Shown piece by piece: positions 6,867-12,490 of a stretch of DNA of 12,490 nt. The notes beneath the pieces were generated by a model. That model worked only from the letters and a program-made list of their open reading frames with translations. It ran no database searches and was not told where the DNA came from. Position 1 is the stretch's first letter. Every line of letters begins with the position of its first letter. Origin of the DNA: CAYMLQ01 sp964390795 (GTDB lineage: Bacteria; Verrucomicrobiota; Kiritimatiellia; RFP12; UBA1067); the NCBI GenBank assembly GCA_964390795.1, contig CAYMLQ010000155.1, forward strand, positions 1-12,490, in the 5' to 3' direction. The translations under genes were made by a program, and so were the position numbers.

Positions 6867-8048
6867 TTACAAAGAGCGGCCGTCGCGCGCAGCCTTGTCG
6901 CGAAAGGCTTGAAGACGAGGGGCGGTTTGCGCGTCCGGCGCAGCCTGGCCGCTCAGGAACCCGTATGCGCGGCGGGCGATGAAAAAGTTGGGGTTTTCCA
7001 AAAGCTGTGCGACGTGTGCGGACAGGCATGGCGTGACCGCCCCGTGCTTCTCTGCCAGCCGCAGGAAGAGGTGGATCTCGTAGTAATTGGCCCAAGTCGG
7101 CAGGCCCGCGCTGAGCGTGTCGAAGAACGTACTCCGAAGCGACTTCTCCGACGCCAGCCTGTCCAGCAGCTCGGTGCGGCACTCGCCCGTGCCGTCGCTA
7201 ATCACCCCTCCCACTTTGCTATAGAATGCGTCGGCGTCGGGCAGCGCCTTCCGCAGATACGCAAGGCCGAGGTCGATCCGCTCGCGACCGCCCCCGCGCA
7301 TCACGGCGCAGACCGCCTCCTGCGCCTGCGGGTCAAACACGCGGTGGAGGCGGAGATGTTCGAGCGCGAAAAGGACGTAGTGCGGCTTGTCGGAGGAGAG
7401 GAAGCTCAGCAGCATCGCCGCTCCGCACTGCTGGTGGGTCAGCTCCTTCGCGGCTGCGGCGACCTCGCCGTTCGCCCAGTGCCAAAGGTTATAGCAGGTG
7501 AGCGAGGCGCCCTCGACGACGGCGTCGCGGAGCGCCGCGGGCGTGGCGCCGGTGATGCCGTCGACGAGATCCTTGTCGCGCGTTCCGCTCAGGCCGGCGA
7601 GGTTCTGCTGCGCCAGCAGGGAGTGCTCGTCGTTAAGGATCGCGTCGAGTTTCCTGTAGTCAGCCTCTGTGAACGGGACGCCTTTCCAAGGCGCCGCCGA
7701 ATCCGCCGCCGCCTTTCGCTTGTCGGCGGGCAACCCCTTCTCTAGGCGCTCGCCCGGCGGAAGCTCGTAGCGCTGGTAGTGCCCCAGGGCGTCCCACGTC
7801 ACGCGGACGGTGCTGAGCAGGCACACCTGCTCCGGGCAGATGACCGAGTCGACGGTCATCGTGTACTCGGAGGGGAACCCGCTCTTGTCTTTGACCTCGC
7901 GAAGCGTGTAGGCCTTCGCCCCTTCCGCGTGAAGTCCCGGATGGCGCGCGCGGATGCGGTGGGTGACGGTTCGGCTGTCAACCTGCCGCGTCAGAGGCAG
8001 GCACGCCGTCAAAAACACGGGCACTATAATGATCCAAGAAATTCTCAT
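6867..8048 (-). CDS. Predicted lipoprotein with flavinylation-like DGITGAT motif and HEAT-like C-terminal half
   Basis: A 393-residue predicted lipoprotein; I do not recognise a named gene. The N-terminus MRISWIIIVPVFLTAC is a lipoprotein signal with lipobox LTAC (Cys16). The frame extends to 8168, but that segment overlaps the upstream gene and lacks export features, so the ATG at 8048 is chosen. Residues 30-135 form a soluble region with a Cys71-x4-Cys76 pair. DGITGATP (163-170) matches the Dxx(S/T)GAT consensus at which ApbE attaches FMN to Thr, here Thr169. It is followed by VVEGASLTCYNLWHWANG (177-194). The rest (about 195-385) is helical with HEAT-like spacing (LLSFLSSDKPHYVLFALEHL). 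The ATG lies two bases after the stop of the large exoprotein gene, with only a weak GGCGG ribosome site, so coupled translation is likely. Alternatives are a HEAT-repeat scaffold without flavin. Confidence 0.75.
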   Translation of the reverse strand: MRISWIIIVPVFLTACLPLTRQVDSRTVTHRIRARHPGLHAEGAKAYTLREVKDKSGFPSEYTMTVDSVICPEQVCLLSTVRVTWDALGHYQRYELPPGERLEKGLPADKRKAAADSAAPWKGVPFTEADYRKLDAILNDEHSLLAQQNLAGLSGTRDKDLVDGITGATPAALRDAVVEGASLTCYNLWHWANGEVAAAAKELTHQQCGAAMLLSFLSSDKPHYVLFALEHLRLHRVFDPQAQEAVCAVMRGGGRERIDLGLAYLRKALPDADAFYSKVGGVISDGTGECRTELLDRLASEKSLRSTFFDTLSAGLPTWANYYEIHLFLRLAEKHGAVTPCLSAHVAQLLENPNFFIARRAYGFLSGQAAPDAQTAPRLQAFRDKAARDGRSL

Positions 8049-8050
8049 TG

Positions 8051-11000
8051 TTACCGCCGCTTGCCGATCCAGAGGTAGTCGATGCGGCAGGTGCCGGTGA
8101 GCGGCGTGCCGTCGGAGAAGTCGAGCCGGAGTTGCTTCAGCCGGCCACTCCACCCGGCTGCGCCGCACAGGTTCACCGTGTAGAGGCGCGAGGCCTTGTC
8201 GTTCGGGGTCACCTCAAACGACTGTCCGAGTTTCGCGTCCCATGCCGGGGCGTCCTTCGTCGTAAAGCGCAGGCACATCTGCGTGGCGGGCGTGTGATTC
8301 TGGAAGCAGATCGCGACGACGCCGTTCGCGTCGAGATCCACGCCGAGAGCGTCGGGCGAGAGCAGGTGCGCATCGGGCGCGTCCTTGAGCGCCACGATGT
8401 ACTCGCCGCCCGCGACGAGGCGGACCGGGCGCGAGATACAGCTCCACTTTTGCCCCATGAACTCCTCGTCCCGGGTGCCCAGGTTCCCGTCGGCCCAGCC
8501 CTCCTTGTCCAGCGGTGTCGCGAAGCCCCAGGCTTTCGCGACGGTCGTGCCGGGCGGCAGCACGTGGACAGTGGTGCAGGAGCTGCGCCACAGCTCGCCG
8601 TCGTCGGCCTTGAGCCGCAGCGCGTAGTCGCCCGGCACGGAGAAGTCGGCCGTCGTGGTCGGTTTGGCCGGGTTGCGGAACGCGACTGCGCCGGGGCCGT
8701 GGAGCAGTTCCCACACCGTCGTGAGGCGGCCCGAACGGGGCTTGCCGTCGTCCGAGACCTTGCCATCGAGGCGTACGGTCGCGCGGTCGGTCCAGATTTC
8801 GAGGCCGGCGTCGACGGTCGGCGGATTGTCGTACGGCAGGGCCTTGTCGAGTGCCTTGGCCGAGGCGTATTCGGTGTTGTTGGTGAGGCTCCAGCGGGTC
8901 AGGGTCGGGGCCTGATTGGTGAAAAAGATCACGCCGGGCTCCAAGACATACCCGTTGTCGCGGATGAGGCCGGAGCTGCAGCAGATGGCGGGGTCCCTGC
9001 TGCCGCCCCAGATGAAGATCTCCGAGGGGCCGAGTTTGTGGGCGACGTTGTTGCGGTCGAAGCGCGAGCGGGCGATCTCGACGTTGGGTGTCTGCGGCGA
9101 CTTGAGGCCGAGCATCTCGATCGCCGCGCCCGCGTTGTTGCGGAAGGTGCAGCGGTCAACCAGGCACCCTTCGCCGCCCGCCTCGAAGTCGATGCCGCCT
9201 TGGTCGTGCGAGCCGGAGTCGGGCTGGTTGAGAAAGTGGCAGTTGCGAATGATCAGGCCGAACTGTCCGCCCAGCATGATGCCCATCGTGCCGGCGTGGG
9301 CGTGCCAGCCGGAGGCGTCGAAGATGCTGTTCAGCAGGTAGGCGCGGCTGACGGAGGTGAGGAACGGGTGAGGCGAGGTGTTGTGCGCGAAGTTGTCGTG
9401 GCAGAACACGCGGTCGATGAAGACGTTCTTGCCCGCGAAGCGGAAGCCCGACGAGCACTGGAACATCTCGCAGTCGCGGAAGACGATGTCCTCGCCGGTG
9501 CCGTTGGCGACGATGCCGCCCGCCGCGCCGCCGTCGCCGGGCGCGCCGCTGCGGTCGCGCCACTCCGGAATGCCGTGGGCGTTGAAGCGGTAGAGGCCTT
9601 CGATATGGTGGGCGATGCAGTCTTCGATGAGCAGCCCGCGATGGCCGCTCTCTGAGTAATGCACGATCAAGCCCTTGCCGGCGTAACAGACGGTCAGGCC
9701 GCGGATGCGCAGATAATCGGGGTTCTTGACCAGCACGCAGCGGTCGTCGATGTCCCGGTTGCGGCGGATGACCGGGCGCGCCCCTTCGCCGTAGGTGCCG
9801 ATCTCGGCCCAGGCTTGTGCGGTGCCGCACGCGGAGATCTGAAGCTCCTGGTTGATGATGCTCCCGCGCCGGAGGAGCAGGCGCTCGCCGGGGCCGAGCG
9901 TGCGGTCGTTGACCGGCGTAAAATCGTGCCAGGCGGCTTCTGGCGAGGTGCCCGCGCGCGCGTTGTCGCCTGCGATACCGTCCACGTAGTACGTTGTGGC
10001 AATGCCGTTCGTGGTATCCGGCGGATTCCAGGCGCGGGCGGAGTAGTCGGGGTCTGTCGGAGGTAGGAAGGCCAACGCTTTGTGCATCTGCACGGGACGG
10101 GCGCCATCCGTTTTCAAGGTGACGGTGGCGGTCGCGCTGGCGGTCTCATCGGCGCGGACGCGCCAGGCGACGGAACGCTCTCCGCCCGCCGGCAGCGCGC
10201 CGAGGTCAATGGCGGTGGGCGTCTCGCAGACAACACCGGGGGGGAGCTTCAGTTCGACGACGCACCCGGTGACCGCGTTGCCGTGGTTGCGCACCACGCC
10301 GGAGAGGCCGGCGGGAATTCCAGCGCGCAAGAGCGTGACGTCGGTCGTCAACGCGCTCAAGCGCACCACGGCCGGTTTGGGGTTCTCGATGCGCAGGCTG
10401 TCGAGCAGGCCGTCGAGGCGTCCGAGGGTCAGAGGCGCGTTACCGGGCCTGGCCGTGCCGGCGCGCAAGATCTCTGCGCGCTCGCCGTTCACCTCCAGCG
10501 ACAGTTCCAGCGCGTCCCAACGGGCAGACACGCGATACCATTTTCCGGTCTCGACGCGGCACTCGGAGCGCACGCGGGGCTCCCAGCGTCCGTCCAGATT
10601 CACAAAGAACGCCAGCTTGCCCCCCTCCTCTTGGGAGTCGAGGCGCAGCATGTACTCGCCCTCTTTTGCGAGGATGGACGTGTAATTCTTGGGAAGCTTA
10701 TGGAACAGCACCGAACAGTCGATGTGCAGGCCGGGGGCAAGCTGCAGATCCGGGGTGTTGGTTGCCGCGAACGATCCGCTGCCGAGCTGGAGCGCCCGGC
10801 CGGCGGCGCCGGGCGCGTACGCGCCGGTCTTTGCGGCAAAATCGTGCCCGTGACCTGACGCGTCGCGCAGATCCCCCTCGAACGGCCAGAAAGCCGTACA
10901 CGTGCGGTGTCCGTCCGGGCTCGCGATCCGCAGGTCGTCCAAGTCGCCGTCGAACGGCCCCACGCGCAGCGGTGCGTGCGTGAGGGCGGGCTCGCCCCGG

Positions 11001-11533
11001 CGGGCGATGCGCGTCGTGTCGCCATTGACGGACAGCCACAGGCTCTGGCCGTCCCAGCCCGCCTCCACCTGATACCACACGCCGGGCTGGATCGCCGCGC
11101 GCGAGGAGACGCGCGGCTCCCACGTTCCGGTGTGAACGAAGAAGCTCAAGCGCCGGCCCTCGGCGGCGGGATCGACGCGCAGGAGGTACTCGCCCTCCGT
11201 GTAGTCGCCCTTCATGGCCACGCTCGTCCACGCGTTTCCGGCGGCGAGGCTGGCGAAGCGCACGCGGCAGGCGAGTCGGAAGCCGCGCGTGAGACGGAGG
11301 CCCGGCGCGTCCGGGATGTCGGCCGACGTGTTGGACAGACGCAAGGCCTGGCCCTCTGCCACGGGCGTGAACGCGGGCGAGTCGGCGTAGGCGTCCTGCC
11401 CGTTGCCGCTCGCGTCGGACAGGGTGCCGTCGAAGCTCCAGAGCCCGGTCCACGCCGGGGCACTTGCGGGCGGCGTGTCCGCGTGAGCGACCGACGAGAA
11501 GGCGGCGATGAGGGCGAACAGAATCGTTTTCAT
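8051..11533 (-). CDS. Exported LamG-LamG-CARDB-like-parallel beta-helix-PKD-like modular protein
   Basis: A 1160-residue exported modular protein, probably binding or cleaving polysaccharide at or outside the cell surface. The ATG at 11533 is chosen over an upstream in-frame start at 11590 because it begins a clean signal peptide (MKTILFALIAAFSSVAHA|D). From this start: LamG-like domains at about 29-206 and 212-386, clearly duplicated (LWSFDGTLSDASGNGQD vs FWPFEGDLRDASGHGHD; WEPRV and VNG in both); a CARDB/NEW3-like beta domain (389-491); a right-handed parallel beta-helix (about 515-885) opening with YYVDGIAGDNARAGTSPEAAW and showing repeated turns such as LLIEDCIA, IVFRDCEMF and LIIRNCHF; a PKD-like domain (905-992); and a C-terminal beta-sandwich (about 995-1160). 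The beta-helix resembles pectate-lyase-like folds, but I cannot name catalytic residues. Partner gene: the lipoprotein two bases downstream. Confidence 0.85.
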   Translation of the reverse strand: MKTILFALIAAFSSVAHADTPPASAPAWTGLWSFDGTLSDASGNGQDAYADSPAFTPVAEGQALRLSNTSADIPDAPGLRLTRGFRLACRVRFASLAAGNAWTSVAMKGDYTEGEYLLRVDPAAEGRRLSFFVHTGTWEPRVSSRAAIQPGVWYQVEAGWDGQSLWLSVNGDTTRIARRGEPALTHAPLRVGPFDGDLDDLRIASPDGHRTCTAFWPFEGDLRDASGHGHDFAAKTGAYAPGAAGRALQLGSGSFAATNTPDLQLAPGLHIDCSVLFHKLPKNYTSILAKEGEYMLRLDSQEEGGKLAFFVNLDGRWEPRVRSECRVETGKWYRVSARWDALELSLEVNGERAEILRAGTARPGNAPLTLGRLDGLLDSLRIENPKPAVVRLSALTTDVTLLRAGIPAGLSGVVRNHGNAVTGCVVELKLPPGVVCETPTAIDLGALPAGGERSVAWRVRADETASATATVTLKTDGARPVQMHKALAFLPPTDPDYSARAWNPPDTTNGIATTYYVDGIAGDNARAGTSPEAAWHDFTPVNDRTLGPGERLLLRRGSIINQELQISACGTAQAWAEIGTYGEGARPVIRRNRDIDDRCVLVKNPDYLRIRGLTVCYAGKGLIVHYSESGHRGLLIEDCIAHHIEGLYRFNAHGIPEWRDRSGAPGDGGAAGGIVANGTGEDIVFRDCEMFQCSSGFRFAGKNVFIDRVFCHDNFAHNTSPHPFLTSVSRAYLLNSIFDASGWHAHAGTMGIMLGGQFGLIIRNCHFLNQPDSGSHDQGGIDFEAGGEGCLVDRCTFRNNAGAAIEMLGLKSPQTPNVEIARSRFDRNNVAHKLGPSEIFIWGGSRDPAICCSSGLIRDNGYVLEPGVIFFTNQAPTLTRWSLTNNTEYASAKALDKALPYDNPPTVDAGLEIWTDRATVRLDGKVSDDGKPRSGRLTTVWELLHGPGAVAFRNPAKPTTTADFSVPGDYALRLKADDGELWRSSCTTVHVLPPGTTVAKAWGFATPLDKEGWADGNLGTRDEEFMGQKWSCISRPVRLVAGGEYIVALKDAPDAHLLSPDALGVDLDANGVVAICFQNHTPATQMCLRFTTKDAPAWDAKLGQSFEVTPNDKASRLYTVNLCGAAGWSGRLKQLRLDFSDGTPLTGTCRIDYLWIGKRR

Positions 11534-11597
11534 AGGCTTCAACCGGTTATGTGTGGCTTTGAGACGCGGCTCGGCCGTTCCCCCGGCCAAGACCAGA

Positions 11598-11611
11598 ATC
11601 CCTTTTACAGT
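11598..11611. repeat. Left copy of a near-identical 13/14-base motif flanking the Phd-PIN module
   Basis: ATCCCTTTTACAGT here differs by one T from ATCCCTTTACAGT at 12350-12362. Both are on the same strand and lie just outside the two toxin-antitoxin genes. It could be a scar of insertion, a shared regulatory motif (ACTGTAAAAGGGAT on the minus strand, in the leader of the exoprotein gene), or chance. Confidence 0.3.
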
Positions 11612-11616
11612 GACGA

Positions 11617-11625
11617 ATTATAACA
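11617..11625 (-). promoter_or_regulatory. Extended -10 promoter element for the beta-helix/lipoprotein operon
   Basis: The minus strand reads TGTTATAAT here: a consensus TATAAT with the TG extension. It lies immediately after the stop codon of the upstream PIN toxin gene (TAA at 11626-11628). No good -35 box is seen at 16-18 bases, which is acceptable for extended -10 promoters. The leader to the ATG at 11533 would be roughly 75-80 bases. The 92-base gap between genes otherwise holds only a 5-bp GC hairpin (11573-11588) and a weak GAAG ribosome site. Confidence 0.5.
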
Positions 11626-12012
11626 TTACTCAACAACATGGGGATACCAAGCGCGGATGGCCGAGTCGCGGGTGAGCAGGGGCAGCTTGTGACGGGCGGC
11701 GAGGGCGACGATCAGGCGGTCGGCCGGGTCGCGGTGCGCCCAGGCCAGCTCAAGGCTTGCAAGCCAGAGATCCGTGTCGACGGGGACGATTTCAAGGCCG
11801 GCGACGCTGGCCAAACGCCTTGAGAATTCGCGGATCGGGCATCCCAAGTCGAGTTGTCCGCGCTCGGCTTTCAATCCGAGTTCCCAAAGCGAGACGGAGC
11901 AAACCTTCGCGCCACGGGTGGGTATGGCGCGGCATAGCTTGCTGGCCGCAGGCGAGAGTTTGTCGGGTGCCAGTGTCCACCAATAGAGCACGCAGGTGTC
12001 GAGTACAAGCAT
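11626..12012 (-). CDS. vapC: PIN-domain ribonuclease toxin (VapC-type), paired with Phd-like antitoxin
   Basis: A 128-residue PIN-domain RNase, likely the toxin of a second type II module. Acidic residues of the active site are Asp5 (MLVLDTCVLYWW), Glu44 (SVSLWELGLKA), Asp95/Asp98 (HRDPADRLIVALA) and Asp116 (LLTRDSAIRAW). The DTxxLxW start and DPADRxIxA motif are typical of the PIN subgroup that pairs with Phd/YefM-type antitoxins, and differ from the other PIN protein in this window (VVDTSGWL, MTDAIILA), so the two modules are not recent duplicates. The ATG at 12012 directly follows the antitoxin stop codon with no spacer (TAGATG), so its translation probably depends on ribosomes finishing the antitoxin. 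Confidence 0.9.
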   Translation of the reverse strand: MLVLDTCVLYWWTLAPDKLSPAASKLCRAIPTRGAKVCSVSLWELGLKAERGQLDLGCPIREFSRRLASVAGLEIVPVDTDLWLASLELAWAHRDPADRLIVALAARHKLPLLTRDSAIRAWYPHVVE

Positions 12013-12249
12013 CTACGTCTCCGGCCATTCGGCTGTTAAGGGTGCCAGCAGTGTATTCTCGCTTGGGTGCTTGGCCTTCTTACGCAAGTCACCGAAGGCC
12101 TGTTCGACGGAGACCGATTTCTGAAGGGACGTGATTGTGAGGACGGGACGCCCGCGGTCCGTGACCGTCAGTTCCTCGCCGTTCTGCTCGACAAGCCGGA
12201 AATAGGCCGGCATGCGTGCCTTCAGTTCGCGTTTGGCGACCGTGATCAT
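12013..12249 (-). CDS. Phd/YefM-type antitoxin
   Basis: A 78-residue antitoxin with the Phd/YefM pattern: MITVAKRELKARMPAYFRLVE forms the N-terminal DNA-binding helix region (given as MITVAKRELKAR and MPAYFRLVE), followed by the conserved strand pair NGEELTVTDRGRPVLTI (23-39). The C-terminal part (about 45-78) is charged and probably unstructured until bound to toxin. The ATG at 12249 is preceded by a full AAGGAGG ribosome site four bases upstream, much stronger than the toxin's signal, giving the expected excess of antitoxin. Such antitoxins normally repress their own operon with the toxin as co-repressor; the repeats just upstream are good candidates. Confidence 0.88.
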   Translation of the reverse strand: MITVAKRELKARMPAYFRLVEQNGEELTVTDRGRPVLTITSLQKSVSVEQAFGDLRKKAKHPSENTLLAPLTAEWPET

Positions 12250-12260
12250 AATCCCTCCTT

Positions 12261-12279
12261 ATGAGACCTCATTTGAGAC
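12261..12279. promoter_or_regulatory. Operator candidate: inverted repeat plus direct repeat at the Phd-PIN start site
   Basis: ATGAG-ac-CTCAT (12261-12272) is a perfect 5+2+5 inverted repeat, and TGAGAC occurs twice with a 12-base period (12262-12267 and 12274-12279). The block lies between the -10 box and the ribosome site, over the predicted transcription start, where a Phd-type antitoxin would be expected to bind. Confidence 0.5.
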
Positions 12280-12280
12280 T

Positions 12281-12309
12281 ACATTAACAGGGTGTGAGGG
12301 GACTGTCAA
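12281..12309 (-). promoter_or_regulatory. Candidate sigma70-type promoter of the Phd-PIN module
   Basis: On the minus strand a perfect TTGACA (12309-12304) and TAATGT (12286-12281) lie 17 bases apart. The -10 box keeps the three most important positions (T, A and final T). Transcription would begin near 12274, within the repeats at 12261-12279, and about 25 bases before the antitoxin ATG. Confidence 0.6.
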
Positions 12310-12349
12310 GAGGTGGTCGGGATCATCGCAACAATTTAAATTTTAACCG

Positions 12350-12362
12350 ATCCCTTTACAGT
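12350..12362. repeat. Right copy of the near-identical motif flanking the Phd-PIN module
   Basis: ATCCCTTTACAGT matches 11598-11611 except for one missing T. It lies upstream of the antitoxin promoter in otherwise AT-rich, apparently non-coding DNA. Confidence 0.3.
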
Positions 12363-12380
12363 TTCGGCATGTGCTCTGGG

Positions 12381-12394
12381 CCGGCTGAAGCCGG
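12381..12394. repeat. REP-like short hairpin with GCTGAAGC core
   Basis: CCGGCT-ga-AGCCGG is a perfect 6-bp inverted repeat (5 bp with a TGAA loop), followed by TACAAC. It is GC-rich inside an AT-rich spacer and has no U-tract, so it does not look like a terminator. Stem-TGAA-stem units of this style occur as dispersed REP-type elements in various bacteria. With only one copy here, that identity is inference. Confidence 0.4.
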
Positions 12395-12490
12395 TACAAC
12401 ATACATGTCAACGAGGGCCTGTGGAATTAGTACGTGATCTTTATTTCCAACTTTTTGCAGGTTTGGGCCTCAACTCTTTTCTTATTTTCA

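Larger units (their letters stand above)
12310..12490. other. AT-rich non-coding right edge
   Basis: No convincing coding region is seen on either strand. The stretch holds an AT-rich palindrome AATTTAAATT (12333-12342), the right near-repeat (12350-12362), the REP-like hairpin (12381-12394) and a pyrimidine-rich, AT-rich end. The composition differs sharply from the GC-rich genes. It could be upstream DNA of a gene beyond the window or the 3' region of one. Confidence 0.5.

Noticed and set aside
8049..8168. N-terminal extension of the lipoprotein to 8168
   Set aside because: It overlaps the end of the upstream gene by over 100 bases, has many Arg/His residues and would bury the lipoprotein signal.
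8048..9655. 535-residue plus-strand frame antisense to the beta-helix protein
   Set aside because: Val/Ala/Arg-rich mirror frame typical of GC-rich DNA. The opposite strand encodes a coherent multidomain protein with a signal peptide.
11573..11588. GGCCG/CGGCC hairpin as a terminator
   Set aside because: Only 5 bp with no U-tract in either direction.
11534..11590. Upstream start for the LamG/beta-helix protein at 11590
   Set aside because: It would add 19 residues before a well-formed signal peptide that starts at 11533.
1..12490. CRISPR array, tRNA or rRNA genes, transposase or integrase
   Set aside because: Looked for on both strands; no regularly spaced repeats, cloverleaf-like sequence or transposase/recombinase motifs were seen.

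Overview
The window is GC-rich and compact, bacterial, and Gram-negative in character: it has exported proteins with Sec signal peptides and a lipoprotein with a clear lipobox. A multidomain KP-43-like secreted subtilase, a very large LamG/parallel-beta-helix exoprotein, a tandem-domain nucleoside diphosphate kinase and a short CstA together suggest a polymer-degrading member of the PVC superphylum, perhaps Kiritimatiellota, Lentisphaerota or Verrucomicrobiota. That placement is inference from protein style; there is no rRNA or marker alignment.

Layout. At the left edge, on the plus strand, is a secreted S8 serine protease whose true start appears to lie one base outside the window. It converges on a minus-strand block that fills the rest of the window. 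Read in the direction of transcription (right to left), that block holds: (i) a Phd-like antitoxin and PIN toxin (12249 to 11626); (ii) a 1160-residue exported LamG-LamG-beta-helix protein and a lipoprotein with an ApbE-type flavinylation-like motif, two bases apart (11533 to 6867); (iii) an AbrB-type antitoxin and second PIN toxin (6776 to 6187); (iv) ybeY, whose start overlaps the second toxin gene; and (v) cstA and a two-domain ndk (5657 to 2761), 14 bases apart.

Regulation visible in the sequence. Each toxin-antitoxin module has a sigma70-like promoter with a perfect TTGACA -35 and nearby repeats suited to an autoregulatory operator. The large exoprotein has an extended -10 element just past the end of the second toxin gene. 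The most striking control region lies inside the 3' end of ybeY: a TTGACG / 17 bp / TAACAT promoter aimed at cstA-ndk, with a perfect 15-bp palindrome filling most of its spacer. This suggests that carbon-starvation transporter expression is repressor-controlled and separable from the toxin-antitoxin/ybeY transcript.

How the genes may work together. The protease, the beta-helix protein and the lipoprotein look like cell-envelope or extracellular polymer-processing functions. CstA (peptide/pyruvate-type uptake) and NDK (nucleotide balance) form a metabolic pair, and YbeY serves rRNA maturation. The two toxin-antitoxin modules bracket the exoprotein-lipoprotein pair, as often seen in accessory insertions. 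No tRNA, rRNA, CRISPR array, transposase or integrase was seen.
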